Below the pieces are notes generated by a model. The model did no database searches. It saw nothing but the letters and a program-made list of their open reading frames with translations, and had not been told where the DNA came from. A stretch of DNA of 64,000 nt from JALZKA01 sp963725035. Its GTDB lineage: Bacteria > Actinomycetota > Thermoleophilia > Solirubrobacterales > 70-9. The stretch spans positions 372,001 through 436,000 of the forward strand of contig CAVRWX010000018.1 in NCBI GenBank assembly GCA_963725035.1, in the 5' to 3' direction. Made by a program: the position numbers and the translations under genes. Of this stretch, positions 34,647 through 42,957 are shown piece after piece (position 1 is the stretch's first letter; each line of letters begins with the position of its first letter).

Positions 34647-35156
34647 CTAAATCTGGCGGCTCCTCGTGACGCTGAGCGTGGGCGACGCCGAGAGCGTCTG
34701 CAGGACTACGCAGTAGCGCTCGGTCAGCTTGATGAGCGTGTCGAGTTGCTCCTCGTCGGCGTCCGTGTCGAGGTCGAAAGCGAGGCTGATCGCACTGAAG
34801 CCGACCGCCGCCTCGCGATCCACGGCAAGCGTGCCCCTGAAGTCGAGGACGCCGTCCGCTTTGACTGTCCCGCCTTCCACAGGGATCTCGAGCGAGGTGG
34901 CGACGGAGCGAAGGGTGACACCCGCGCACGCGGCCAGCGCCTCGAGCAGCATGTCGCCCGAGCAGAGCTGGGTGCCGTCGCCGCCGGTCGCGGGGTGAAG
35001 CCCGGCCTCCGCGATCGCCCGCCCGGTCTCAACCGAGCACGAGATTCCCTCGCCCAGAGAGGCCCTCGCCGAGAGCGTGATGAGCGCGGCGCCCGGATCC
35101 TCCTTGTAGCGCTCCTTGAGCGGCGTCTGTTTTTCCTGAAGCTCTGCTCGGTTCAA
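34647..35156 (-). CDS. OsmC/Ohr family protein
   Basis: A 169-aa protein. TTG 35156 (LNRAELQEKQTPLKERYKED) is favoured by a GGGGGAGAG Shine-Dalgarno just upstream; GTG 35189 is an alternative. It has TQLCSGDMLLEALAACAGV, bearing two OsmC-type cysteines, and FSAISLAFDLDTDADEEQL plus KLTERYCVVLQTLS at the end. OsmC proteins reduce organic hydroperoxides. A third Cys in ERYCVV matches the family's C-terminal segment. Confidence 0.82.
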   Translation of the reverse strand: MNRAELQEKQTPLKERYKEDPGAALITLSARASLGEGISCSVETGRAIAEAGLHPATGGDGTQLCSGDMLLEALAACAGVTLRSVATSLEIPVEGGTVKADGVLDFRGTLAVDREAAVGFSAISLAFDLDTDADEEQLDTLIKLTERYCVVLQTLSASPTLSVTRSRQI

Positions 35157-35216
35157 AGTTCTCTCCCCCTCGGCTCGTTGGCCCCTCACGTTAGTCCCGC
35201 GCGATAATCAGCGGGG

Positions 35217-35615
35217 ATGGCGAACGAGAACACCGAGACGATCCGTGGGATCTACGCGCGCTGGGCCGAGGGGGACTTCTCCGCCGGCCCCGAGCACTTC
35301 GACCCGAACCTCGTCTTCATCATGCGGCCCGAGTTCCCCGATTCGGGCGCCTACGTGGGGCCTGAGCGGGTCGCCGAGTACATGCGCATCTTCCTCGAGC
35401 CATGGGAGTGGATCACGATCGAGGCGACGGAGATCATCGAGGCGGGCGACAGCGTCATCGCGGCCGTGACCCAGCGAGGACTCGGCATGGCCAGCAGGGT
35501 CGAGACCGATTTCAGCTACTTCAACGTCTGGACCTTCCGCGGCCCCAAGATCATCCGCTTCGAGACCTTCAGGGAGCGCGATCAGGCGCTCGCCGCGGTG
35601 GGCCTCGCGGCCTAG
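35217..35615 (+). CDS. SnoaL/NTF2-like protein
   Basis: A 132-aa cone-fold protein. It has ENTETIRGIYARWAEGD, HFDPNLVFIMRPEFPDSG, a YVGPERVAEYMRIFL helix and WITIEATEIIEAGDSVIAAV, SYFNVWTFRGPKIIRFET strands. No active site is identifiable. It is divergent from osmC (60 bp between starts). Confidence 0.8.
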   Translation: MANENTETIRGIYARWAEGDFSAGPEHFDPNLVFIMRPEFPDSGAYVGPERVAEYMRIFLEPWEWITIEATEIIEAGDSVIAAVTQRGLGMASRVETDFSYFNVWTFRGPKIIRFETFRERDQALAAVGLAA

Positions 35616-35695
35616 CTCCCGGGACCAAGTTCGGCCATCGCCCCGGCTTGTTCCGCGACCGGCCGCTGACAGCCGATCCGGGCCAAGTCGAGTCC

Positions 35696-38218
35696 CTACG
35701 ACTCGACCGGCTCGAGTTCGGACTGCGTGTCCGAGTGGTCGTCGCCGTCGAGCACCGCAGGACCGGGGGCGCCGCCGCCCGCGAGGATCGCCGAGAGCTC
35801 CGACATGGAGACCAGGACCTGCCTGGGCTTCGAACCCTCGTAGCCGGAGATGATCCCCCGGCGCTCGAGCATGTCGATCAGGCGTCCGGCGCGCGTGTAG
35901 CCGACGCGCAGGCGCCGCTGGATCATCGAGACGGAAGCGGTCTCCGACTCGATCACGATGCGCGCCGCGTCCTCAAGGAGGTCGTCCTCGTCCGGCGAGA
36001 AGTCGCCGCCGCCGGGCTCGACGCCCTGGTCCTCGACCTTCTCGACGAGAAGCGTTGGGTCGAAGGTCGGCTCGCCCTGCTTTGCCCAGTGGTTGGTCAG
36101 GCGGGCGATCTCGTCCTCGGTGAGGAACGCACCCTGGATCCGCTGGAGCTTCGAGGTGCCGATCGGGCGGAAGAGCATGTCGCCCTGGCCGAGGAGCGTC
36201 TCGGCGCCGCCCTGGTCCAGGATCACGCGCGAATCGACCTGCGATGCGACGGCGAAGGCGATGCGCGCCGGGATGTTGACCTTGATCGTTCCGGTGATGA
36301 CGTCCGTGGACGGCCGCTGAGTCGCGAGCACGAGGTGGATGCCGACGGCGCGCGACTTCTGCGCGAGGCGGATGATCGAGTCCTCCACCTCGGCCGGCGC
36401 GACCATCATCAGGTCGGCGAGCTCGTCGATCACGCAGAGGATGTGCGGGAGGGCCGGATCGCCCTCCTTCTTGCGAGTCTTGTTGAGCTCGGCCAGGTTG
36501 CGGGCGCGGGCCTCCCCCATCACCTGGTAGCGGCTCTCCATCTCGCCGAGCAGGTTGGTGAGGACGTTCGCGGCCAGGCGCGGATTCGTCACGACCGGCG
36601 TCAGGAGGTGCGGCAGGCTCTCGTAGTGGTTCAGCTCGACGCGCTTGGGATCGACCAAGACGAGGCGGCACTCGTTCGGCGAGGCGTGGAGCAGGATCGA
36701 CGAGAGGATCGCGTTGATGCACCCCGACTTGCCGGAGCCCGTCGTACCCGCGACGAGGAGGTGCGGCATGAGCGCGATGTCGGTCCAGCATGCGTGCCCG
36801 GAGACGTCCTTGCCGAGCCAGGCGACGAGGGGTGAGGAGCTCTTCGGCCGACCTTCGTAGATGTCGCCAAGGCGCACGAGGCGGCGCTTCTTGTTGGGTA
36901 CCTCGACCCCGACGGCCTTCTTGCCGGGGATCGGCGCGAGGATCCGGATGTCAGTCGACGCCAGCGCGTACGCCAGGTCGTCCTTGAGCGCTGCGACCTT
37001 CGAGACCTTCGTCCCGGGGGCGAGCTGGAACTCGTAGCGGCTCACGTGCGGGCCCGAGACCATGCCGATCATCCGCGCGTCGACGCCGAAATGCTGGAGC
37101 GACTCCAAGAGCGACTTCGCCGTCGCCTCGCGGTCCTTGGGGTCGGGCCCGGGGTCTCCCTTGCCCTTCGCGAGCACGTTCGGGTCGGGCGTCGTGTAGT
37201 CAGCCTCGTCCGAGACCGTAATGCCGTGCTCGGTCCGCTTGTTCCCCATGGGCGTCAGCTCGACCGGTTCGTCGACCGCATCCGAGTCCGCGTCGCCCTC
37301 GCCGAGGATCGCAACCGGCTCTGGGACGGGGTCCCCAGGCTCCGCGTCGTGCGCGTGCGCCTCGTCGTAAGAGAAGGCGCCTTCGCCGCTCGCGGGCTTC
37401 GCCTCGGCGACGGGCTCCTCCTCGCCTTCGGGGTCCTCCCACTCGGGCTCATTCGCCAAAACCTCCGTTTCGTTCGCGCGAGTGATCTGGATGTCCACGT
37501 CGTCCGGCTCGTCCCAGCCGGGAAGCGTCGACGGGAAGCCGTTGTCCCGGGCGGCGCGGGCGACGTCTGCCGTTGCGCCCGATGCGCGGCGCGTCGCAAC
37601 GCCCGCGCTCTGGACGAGGTTCGCGATCGTCATGCCCGTCAGGAGCAGGAGGCCTGAGAGAAGCAGAAGGACTGCGAGGATCTGCGCGCCCACTCGCTGA
37701 AAGAGCGTCGTCGAAGCCCAATAGAGCGATTCGCCGATGGCGCCACCGTGGCTGCGGAAGAAGTCGGGCTCGAAGTACTCGTGACGTACCGGCTTATCGG
37801 GTCCAAGGCCAAGCGTGCCGGCCGCGAACGCCAACAGGAGCGCGAGCATCACCAGTATCGCGCCAGTGTTCAGGGCGCGCGGCGCCTGGATCATCGGTCG
37901 GGCGATCAGGGCGAGGCCGAGACCAAAGACCGCAAGTGGGATGACGTAAGCCACCCGCCCGACCGTGTACTCGAGCGCCGACGAGAGCCACCCCCCTACC
38001 GCGCCACCGTCCCAGCCGAGGTAGAGCACGAAAGCCGAATAGACCCCGATCGCGATCATGATCAGCCCGATCAGGTCGAAATGGCGCTGCTCGAGCCCGT
38101 CAAACGCGTCCCGGGCCCGCTGGCGCACGTCAGGCGTGCGCTTTACGGGCGCCCTCTTCACAGGCGGACGCTTCGCCCCCCGTTTGGGCGCACGGGTCTT
38201 AGCGGTGGCTCTGGCCAT
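35696..38218 (-). CDS. ftsK: DNA translocase FtsK/SpoIIIE
   Basis: An 840-aa protein. The N terminus is rich in Lys/Arg/Pro (APKRGAKRPPVKRAPVKRTP). Four membrane helices follow (for example LIGLIMIAIGVYSAFVLYLG and TGAILVMLALLLAFAAG), then an acidic linker. The motor has VSRYEFQLAPGTKVSKVAAL, KRRLVRLGDIYEG, Walker A AGTTGSGKSGC and Walker B ILCVIDELADLMM, with RAVGIHLVLATQRPSTDVI. The gamma winged-helix domain (SMIQRRLRVGYTRAGRLIDM) reads KOPS-type orienting sequences. It pumps the chromosome at the septum during division. Confidence 0.97.
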   Translation of the reverse strand: MARATAKTRAPKRGAKRPPVKRAPVKRTPDVRQRARDAFDGLEQRHFDLIGLIMIAIGVYSAFVLYLGWDGGAVGGWLSSALEYTVGRVAYVIPLAVFGLGLALIARPMIQAPRALNTGAILVMLALLLAFAAGTLGLGPDKPVRHEYFEPDFFRSHGGAIGESLYWASTTLFQRVGAQILAVLLLLSGLLLLTGMTIANLVQSAGVATRRASGATADVARAARDNGFPSTLPGWDEPDDVDIQITRANETEVLANEPEWEDPEGEEEPVAEAKPASGEGAFSYDEAHAHDAEPGDPVPEPVAILGEGDADSDAVDEPVELTPMGNKRTEHGITVSDEADYTTPDPNVLAKGKGDPGPDPKDREATAKSLLESLQHFGVDARMIGMVSGPHVSRYEFQLAPGTKVSKVAALKDDLAYALASTDIRILAPIPGKKAVGVEVPNKKRRLVRLGDIYEGRPKSSSPLVAWLGKDVSGHACWTDIALMPHLLVAGTTGSGKSGCINAILSSILLHASPNECRLVLVDPKRVELNHYESLPHLLTPVVTNPRLAANVLTNLLGEMESRYQVMGEARARNLAELNKTRKKEGDPALPHILCVIDELADLMMVAPAEVEDSIIRLAQKSRAVGIHLVLATQRPSTDVITGTIKVNIPARIAFAVASQVDSRVILDQGGAETLLGQGDMLFRPIGTSKLQRIQGAFLTEDEIARLTNHWAKQGEPTFDPTLLVEKVEDQGVEPGGGDFSPDEDDLLEDAARIVIESETASVSMIQRRLRVGYTRAGRLIDMLERRGIISGYEGSKPRQVLVSMSELSAILAGGGAPGPAVLDGDDHSDTQSELEPVES

Positions 38219-38275
38219 CGCAGATGGGTTCGACGCCTGAGCGCAGTCCCCTTTCGTGCGTGGGGAGGAAAGCGC

Positions 38276-38767
38276 CTAGTCCCTCTTGATCACCCACACG
38301 GTCGCTTCGAGCCTCGCGTCTCCGGAGGTGGCCCGAATCTGCCAGCAGCCTTTGCGCGGGAAGACCATCGCACCCGGAACGACCTCGCTCTCCGGCCCCA
38401 AATGGTTGTCGTAGTCGCCCCGCATCCGATCTCCACCTGGCGTTCGTGTTCCTTTGACCTTCAGTTCGCCGTGGGCGCTGCCGTCCCTGAACCACGGAAC
38501 CTTGCCGGCCAGCGTGCCGTTCCGCATGATGTCGAGGGGGTAAGTCCCTGGGGGGTCGTCGTGCTGCTCCGGGGGCTGGGCGGCGTAGGTCCCGGTTCCG
38601 CCCACGGGGAATCTCAGGCCATCCCGTGCGATCCAGCCGTCTTTCCCAGGCTTCGTCACGTCGCAGCCCGCTCGCTTTGCTCCATAGGCCGCGAGCGCAT
38701 TCGGCGGCAAGACGGTCAAAGCAAAGCCGCCCAAAACAAGAACAGCGAGAGCAGCGATTCGCGCCAT
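38276..38767 (-). CDS. exported protein of unknown function
   Basis: A 163-aa protein with a signal peptide (ARIAALAVLVLGGFALTV, PPNALA). The mature part has two Cys (KRAGCDVTKPG and PRKGCWQIRATSG) about 115 residues apart, probably disulfide-bonded. The tail GCWQIRATSGDARLEATVW resembles a small beta sandwich. I recognise no family. It is the gene upstream of ftsK on the same strand. Confidence 0.72.
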   Translation of the reverse strand: MARIAALAVLVLGGFALTVLPPNALAAYGAKRAGCDVTKPGKDGWIARDGLRFPVGGTGTYAAQPPEQHDDPPGTYPLDIMRNGTLAGKVPWFRDGSAHGELKVKGTRTPGGDRMRGDYDNHLGPESEVVPGAMVFPRKGCWQIRATSGDARLEATVWVIKRD

Positions 38768-38777
38768 CGTTGGCGGC

Positions 38778-39134
38778 CTACACCCGACTCAGGTGGGTTT
38801 CCTGAAAATCGGCTTCGGCGTACTTGAACCCAAATCCGAGCGCGCGATCGATGCCGATGTGGGCGAGCCAGATCAGAGCGACCTGCACCAATGTTGCCTC
38901 GTCGGAGGTAACGCCGACCGCGGCCAGGATGAGCGGCCACACCTCGAGGTGGGCGACGTTGTATGCGGACGCTCCCACCCGCTTTCCGAACAGATATCCC
39001 GCGATCGAAACGTCGGGAACAAGAAAGAGCAAGAAGAAGGCGAGGAGGCTGAAGTCGGCGTCGAGATAGAGGGCCAACGAGACCCCGAAGACAGCGGCCC
39101 CTTCGAGCCGGAGCAGCACTCCCGGAGAAGTCAT
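38778..39134 (-). CDS. DUF4260-type membrane protein
   Basis: A 118-aa hydrophobic protein with about three to four membrane segments: GAAVFGVSLALYL, FSLLAFFLLFLVPDVSIAGY and WPLILAAVGVTSDEATLV. The ending HIGIDRALGFGFKYAEADFQ is typical of DUF4260 proteins. The function is unknown. ATG 39134 starts just before the first membrane segment; longer upstream readings are not protein-like. Confidence 0.8.
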   Translation of the reverse strand: MTSPGVLLRLEGAAVFGVSLALYLDADFSLLAFFLLFLVPDVSIAGYLFGKRVGASAYNVAHLEVWPLILAAVGVTSDEATLVQVALIWLAHIGIDRALGFGFKYAEADFQETHLSRV

Positions 39135-39212
39135 GACACCGACTGTAGACCTTTCATTAAGAAGCGGGATTCGCCGCCGCCCCATTCGCTCACGAAGGTA
39201 TCCTCGTGACCG

Positions 39213-40565
39213 ATGTCGCAGGGGTTGCAGAGAAAGCGTCGGCGTTTCGCCGCGCAAATGGTGCTCGTTGTCGCGGGCGTATTCGCCGTTGTCTGCCAGC
39301 CTGCCCTGGCCGGAGAGGCCCGGGGGAAGAAGCCGACTCCCGTCATCTTCGTCCACGGCAGCTCCGGATCCGCTCAGCAGTTCGAGACGAACGCGATGAG
39401 GCTGACCTCGAACGGCTTTCCGCAGAACCGCATCTTCGCCTACGAGTACGACACGCTCGTCTCGAACAACGACGCCGCGATCGCCAACCTCGACGGCTTC
39501 ATCGCCGACGTACAGGAGCAGACGGACTCCGATCGGGTCGACGTCCTCGCCCATTCCCGGGGCACGACTGTGATGCACGCATTCCTCAATGATCCGTATC
39601 GGGACGCCACCGTTCGGCGCTACGTCAACTTCGACGGCCGGACGAGCGCGGACGAGCCCGGCGGCGTTCGCACGCTGGCGGTCTGGGGCGAGGGCGACCA
39701 GACCCGAGCGATCGGCAATGCCGAGAACGTCTACTTCCCGGACAAGGCCCACACTGAGGTGACCACGTCGGCCGAGGCTTTCAAACACGTGTACGAGTTC
39801 CTGCTCGGCGAGAAGCCGGAGACGAAGTCGGTTGTTCCGGAGAAGCCAAAGAAGGTCACGGTGAAGGGCCGCGTCCTCGACTTCCCCACCAACACCGGGA
39901 TGGATGACGGCACCCTGCGCGTCTACCGCCTCGATTCAGAGACCGGGCAGCGCGCCAAGGAGCAGCCCGTCTACGAGAAGGAGATTGACGAGACGGGCGA
40001 CTTCGGCCGCCTGGACGTGAACGGCAAGCGCCACTACGAGTTCGAGGTCTCCCAGCCCGAAGCGTCCACGATCCACAACTACCCCGAGCCTTTCGAGCGC
40101 GACGATCACTTCTACCGCGTCCTCTCGGCGCCGCTCCTCGACCCCTTCATCGAGCGGAGCCCGGATCACGTCTCGGTCGCCGTCACCCGCATGCGCGAAT
40201 TCTGGGGCGACCAGGGCGCGTACGGTGGGAACGACGCGCTCACGTTCAACGGCTTCAACGTGATCAACGAGGCAACCGCTCCAAGGAATCGGCGAGTGCT
40301 GGCCGTCTTCAACTTCGACAAGAACTCAGACGGCGTCTCCGACACGAGCGTGTCTCAGCCGCCATTCGGCTCGATCGGCTTCCTCACCGGCGTCGACAAC
40401 TACATGCCCGCGAGCGCGGACGCCAGCGGCACGATCGCCGTCAAGATCAAGATGCGCGATCCCCACGCCCAGGTGCAGACGACGAACGTGCCGGACTGGC
40501 CATCCGACCTCCACACCGTCTCGGTGTTCTTCAAGGACTACGACGCGAAGGCTTACAAGAAGTAG
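39213..40565 (+). CDS. secreted lipase/esterase
   Basis: A 450-aa protein. The N terminus is basic then hydrophobic (KRRRFAAQMVLVVAGVFAVV, cleavage near ALA), so it is exported. The hydrolase domain has TPVIFVHGSSGSAQQFE, VDVLAHSRGTTVMHAF with the nucleophile in AHSRG, LAVWGEGDQT and DKAHTEVTTS for the late His. The rest (VTVKGRVLDFPTNTGMDDG onward) is beta-rich and may bind substrate or polymer. It resembles triacylglycerol lipases and polyester depolymerases of actinobacteria. Confidence 0.82.
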   Translation: MSQGLQRKRRRFAAQMVLVVAGVFAVVCQPALAGEARGKKPTPVIFVHGSSGSAQQFETNAMRLTSNGFPQNRIFAYEYDTLVSNNDAAIANLDGFIADVQEQTDSDRVDVLAHSRGTTVMHAFLNDPYRDATVRRYVNFDGRTSADEPGGVRTLAVWGEGDQTRAIGNAENVYFPDKAHTEVTTSAEAFKHVYEFLLGEKPETKSVVPEKPKKVTVKGRVLDFPTNTGMDDGTLRVYRLDSETGQRAKEQPVYEKEIDETGDFGRLDVNGKRHYEFEVSQPEASTIHNYPEPFERDDHFYRVLSAPLLDPFIERSPDHVSVAVTRMREFWGDQGAYGGNDALTFNGFNVINEATAPRNRRVLAVFNFDKNSDGVSDTSVSQPPFGSIGFLTGVDNYMPASADASGTIAVKIKMRDPHAQVQTTNVPDWPSDLHTVSVFFKDYDAKAYKK

Positions 40566-40649
40566 ACGTCGTTAGCCGGCGCTCGCAAGTGCCTCACCGC
40601 GATGAGCTCCCCTTAGGCTGCGACTAAGAATCGTCTCTACCCTTGAGGG

Positions 40650-41345
40650 GTGCTCGAGAGTGAGGTTCAGACAGGTCGCGTGCTCATCGTCGAGGACGAC
40701 GCCGAGATCGCTGATGTTCTCCGGCGCACGCTTCGCGCCGAGGGGCATGAGGTGCGCACCGCGGGCGACGGCGAGAAGGCGCTTGAAGAGGCCGCGGAGT
40801 TCTTGCCCGACCTGGTGATCCTGGACCTCGGCCTGCCGAAGATCGATGGCGTCGAGGTGCTCCGCCGCCTGCGCGAGTCCGACGACGTGCCGATCCTGGT
40901 CCTCACCGCCCGCACCGAACTTGAGGACCGCGTCGAGGGGCTCGACCTTGGCGCGGACGACTACCTCGCCAAGCCCTTCGAGCGCACCGAGCTTCTCGCC
41001 CGCATGCGGGCCGTGATGCGCCGCCGCCCGCCCCGTGGCGCGGCGATGCTCGTGCTGGCCGATCTGCGCCTCAACCCGGCTACCCGCGAAGTCCATCGTG
41101 GCGATCGCGAGGTAGACCTGACTGCCCGCGAATTCGAGCTCCTCGAGTTCCTGATGCGAAACGAGCGCCTGGTCGTCTCGCGCGAGCGCCTCCTCGAAGA
41201 GGTTTGGGGTTACGACCCGCTCGCGATGACTAACACGATCGACGTCTTCATCTCGAACGTTCGCCGCAAGCTCGAGGAGGGCGGCGAGGAGCGCATCCTC
41301 CACACCAAGCGCGGAGCGGGCTACGTCGTTCGCCCGCCCGGGTAG
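40650..41345 (+). CDS. OmpR/PhoB-family response regulator
   Basis: A 231-aa protein. The receiver domain has VLIVEDDAEIADVLRRTL, the phosphoacceptor Asp in LVILDLGLPKIDGVEV, VLTARTELEDRVEGLDLG and the Lys in YLAKPFERTELL. The winged-helix effector ends NTIDVFISNVRRKLEE, GAGYVVRPPG, the MprA/PhoP type. GTG 40650 is the start. The stop TAG is immediately followed by the histidine kinase ATG, so the pair is one operon. Confidence 0.93.
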   Translation: MLESEVQTGRVLIVEDDAEIADVLRRTLRAEGHEVRTAGDGEKALEEAAEFLPDLVILDLGLPKIDGVEVLRRLRESDDVPILVLTARTELEDRVEGLDLGADDYLAKPFERTELLARMRAVMRRRPPRGAAMLVLADLRLNPATREVHRGDREVDLTAREFELLEFLMRNERLVVSRERLLEEVWGYDPLAMTNTIDVFISNVRRKLEEGGEERILHTKRGAGYVVRPPG

Positions 41346-42794
41346 ATGGCCGCTCCCGACCAAGCGGCGCCTCGAGCCCGCTTTCTCGCGCCGAAGCGCT
41401 GGCCCGTTCGCTGGCGCCTCGCCGGCGTCTCTGCCGGCCTCACCTTCGTGATCCTCCTCGCTTTCGCGGCGGTCGTCGGAAAGCTCTCCCAGGAACGCCT
41501 CGAAAACGACTTCCGCAACGAGCTCCAGGCGGCCGCCAACCGCATCGCATTCACCATCCAGATCGACCCGGATTCCGGTTCGGTGGAAGTGCCCTTCGAG
41601 GAGCTCACGATCGGCGACGAAGTCGTGCGAGTGACACCCGCGGTTGGGGATCCGATCGCCAGCGTGAACGTCCAGCTACCCCCGCCCGACGCCGAGATCG
41701 TCCGCTTCGGCGACCTGGACGTGGCGACCGCGCAGGTCAACACCACCCTGGTCGGCGCGGGCGTCACCTTCGTCCAGGTAGCCCGCGACCACGACGAGCT
41801 CGACGCGACCATCAGCCGGCTCTGGTTCTTCCTCGCGGTCGGCGTCGCGGGCGGATCGATCCTCGCCACCCTCGCGGGCCTCGCGGTCGCCGGGCGCGCG
41901 ATGGGGCCGATCGCCGCGCTCACGACCACCGCGCGCGAGATCGCAACGACCCGAGACCCGGCCCGAACGATGCCCAAGCCGGAAGCCGAGGACGAGGTGG
42001 CCGAACTTGCGACGACGCTCGACGAGATGCTCCGAGAGCTTGACGCCGCCCGCAACGAGGCACAGGGCATGGTCAACGCGCAACGCGAGTTCGTCGCCGA
42101 CGCCTCGCACGAGCTCCGCACGCCGCTGACGTCGATCCTGGCCAACCTCGAGCTGCTTCAGGCCGCCCTCGAGCGCAAACCGACCGAGGGCGAGGAGGCC
42201 GAGATGGTCGAGTCCGCTCTGCGCTCGTCGCGACGGATGCGCCGCCTCGTCGGCGACCTCCTGATCCTCGCCCGAGCCGACGCCGGCCGGCAGGGCGCAC
42301 GCCGTCCCTGCGACCTCGCCGCGATCACCGAGGCAGCGGCCGCCGAGGTCCGCCCCGTCGCGTCCGACCACAAGATCGACCTTGCGCTCGAGCCAACCAG
42401 CATCGAGGGGAACCCGGACGAGCTGCACCGCGTGGCGCTCAACCTGATCGACAACGGCGTTCGCCACACCCCACCCGGCTCGACGATCACGGTGCGCGTC
42501 TTCCAGCGGAACTCGGAGGCGGTCCTCGAAGTCGCTGACGACGGGCCGGGAATTCCCGAGTCCATCGAGGGCCAGGTCTTCGGACGGTTCGTTCGCGGTT
42601 CCGGGCCAGCCGACGTAACGGCCGATTCGGGCGCCGGCCTGGGGCTTTCGATTGTCCGTGCGGTGGCGACGGCACACGGCGGATCGGTCACGGTCAGCGC
42701 CTCCAATCACGGCGGCGCGCTCTTCACCGTGACGCTTCCAGTCCTCTCCGAGACGCCCGCGGACGTTCCTAAGAAACTTTCAAGGGTTCTTTAG
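41346..42794 (+). CDS. sensor histidine kinase
   Basis: A 482-aa protein. It has a first membrane helix (LAGVSAGLTFVILLAFAAVV), an extracytoplasmic sensor of about 110 residues and a second helix (LWFFLAVGVAGGSILATLAG). A HAMP linker follows, then the H box VADASHELRTPLTSILANLE, N box NLIDNGVRHTPPG, G1 VADDGPGIPE and G2 DSGAGLGLSIVRAV. It phosphorylates the adjacent regulator. The signal is unknown. A strong terminator lies downstream at 42906-42949. Confidence 0.93.
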   Translation: MAAPDQAAPRARFLAPKRWPVRWRLAGVSAGLTFVILLAFAAVVGKLSQERLENDFRNELQAAANRIAFTIQIDPDSGSVEVPFEELTIGDEVVRVTPAVGDPIASVNVQLPPPDAEIVRFGDLDVATAQVNTTLVGAGVTFVQVARDHDELDATISRLWFFLAVGVAGGSILATLAGLAVAGRAMGPIAALTTTAREIATTRDPARTMPKPEAEDEVAELATTLDEMLRELDAARNEAQGMVNAQREFVADASHELRTPLTSILANLELLQAALERKPTEGEEAEMVESALRSSRRMRRLVGDLLILARADAGRQGARRPCDLAAITEAAAAEVRPVASDHKIDLALEPTSIEGNPDELHRVALNLIDNGVRHTPPGSTITVRVFQRNSEAVLEVADDGPGIPESIEGQVFGRFVRGSGPADVTADSGAGLGLSIVRAVATAHGGSVTVSASNHGGALFTVTLPVLSETPADVPKKLSRVL

Positions 42795-42905
42795 GGTTCA
42801 TTTACATCGCGGGCGTAGTTTCCCCGATGGACGAGACACCCACTCGCCGGAGCGGGATATTCCGCCGGCGAGCATCTCGGCCCCAGCGGCCGAGAAACCC
42901 CCTAG

Positions 42906-42949
42906 GCCCGCCGGCTCTTCCCCTCCCTGGAGCCGGCGGGCCACTTTTT
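42906..42949 (+). terminator. intrinsic terminator
   Basis: A 12-bp GC-rich stem (GCCCGCCGGCTC and GAGCCGGCGGGC) with a 12-nt loop, followed by CACTTTTT. It ends the two-component operon on the plus strand, 9 bp before the convergent rnj stop, and may partly serve both directions. Confidence 0.85.
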
Positions 42950-42957
42950 GCCCGGGC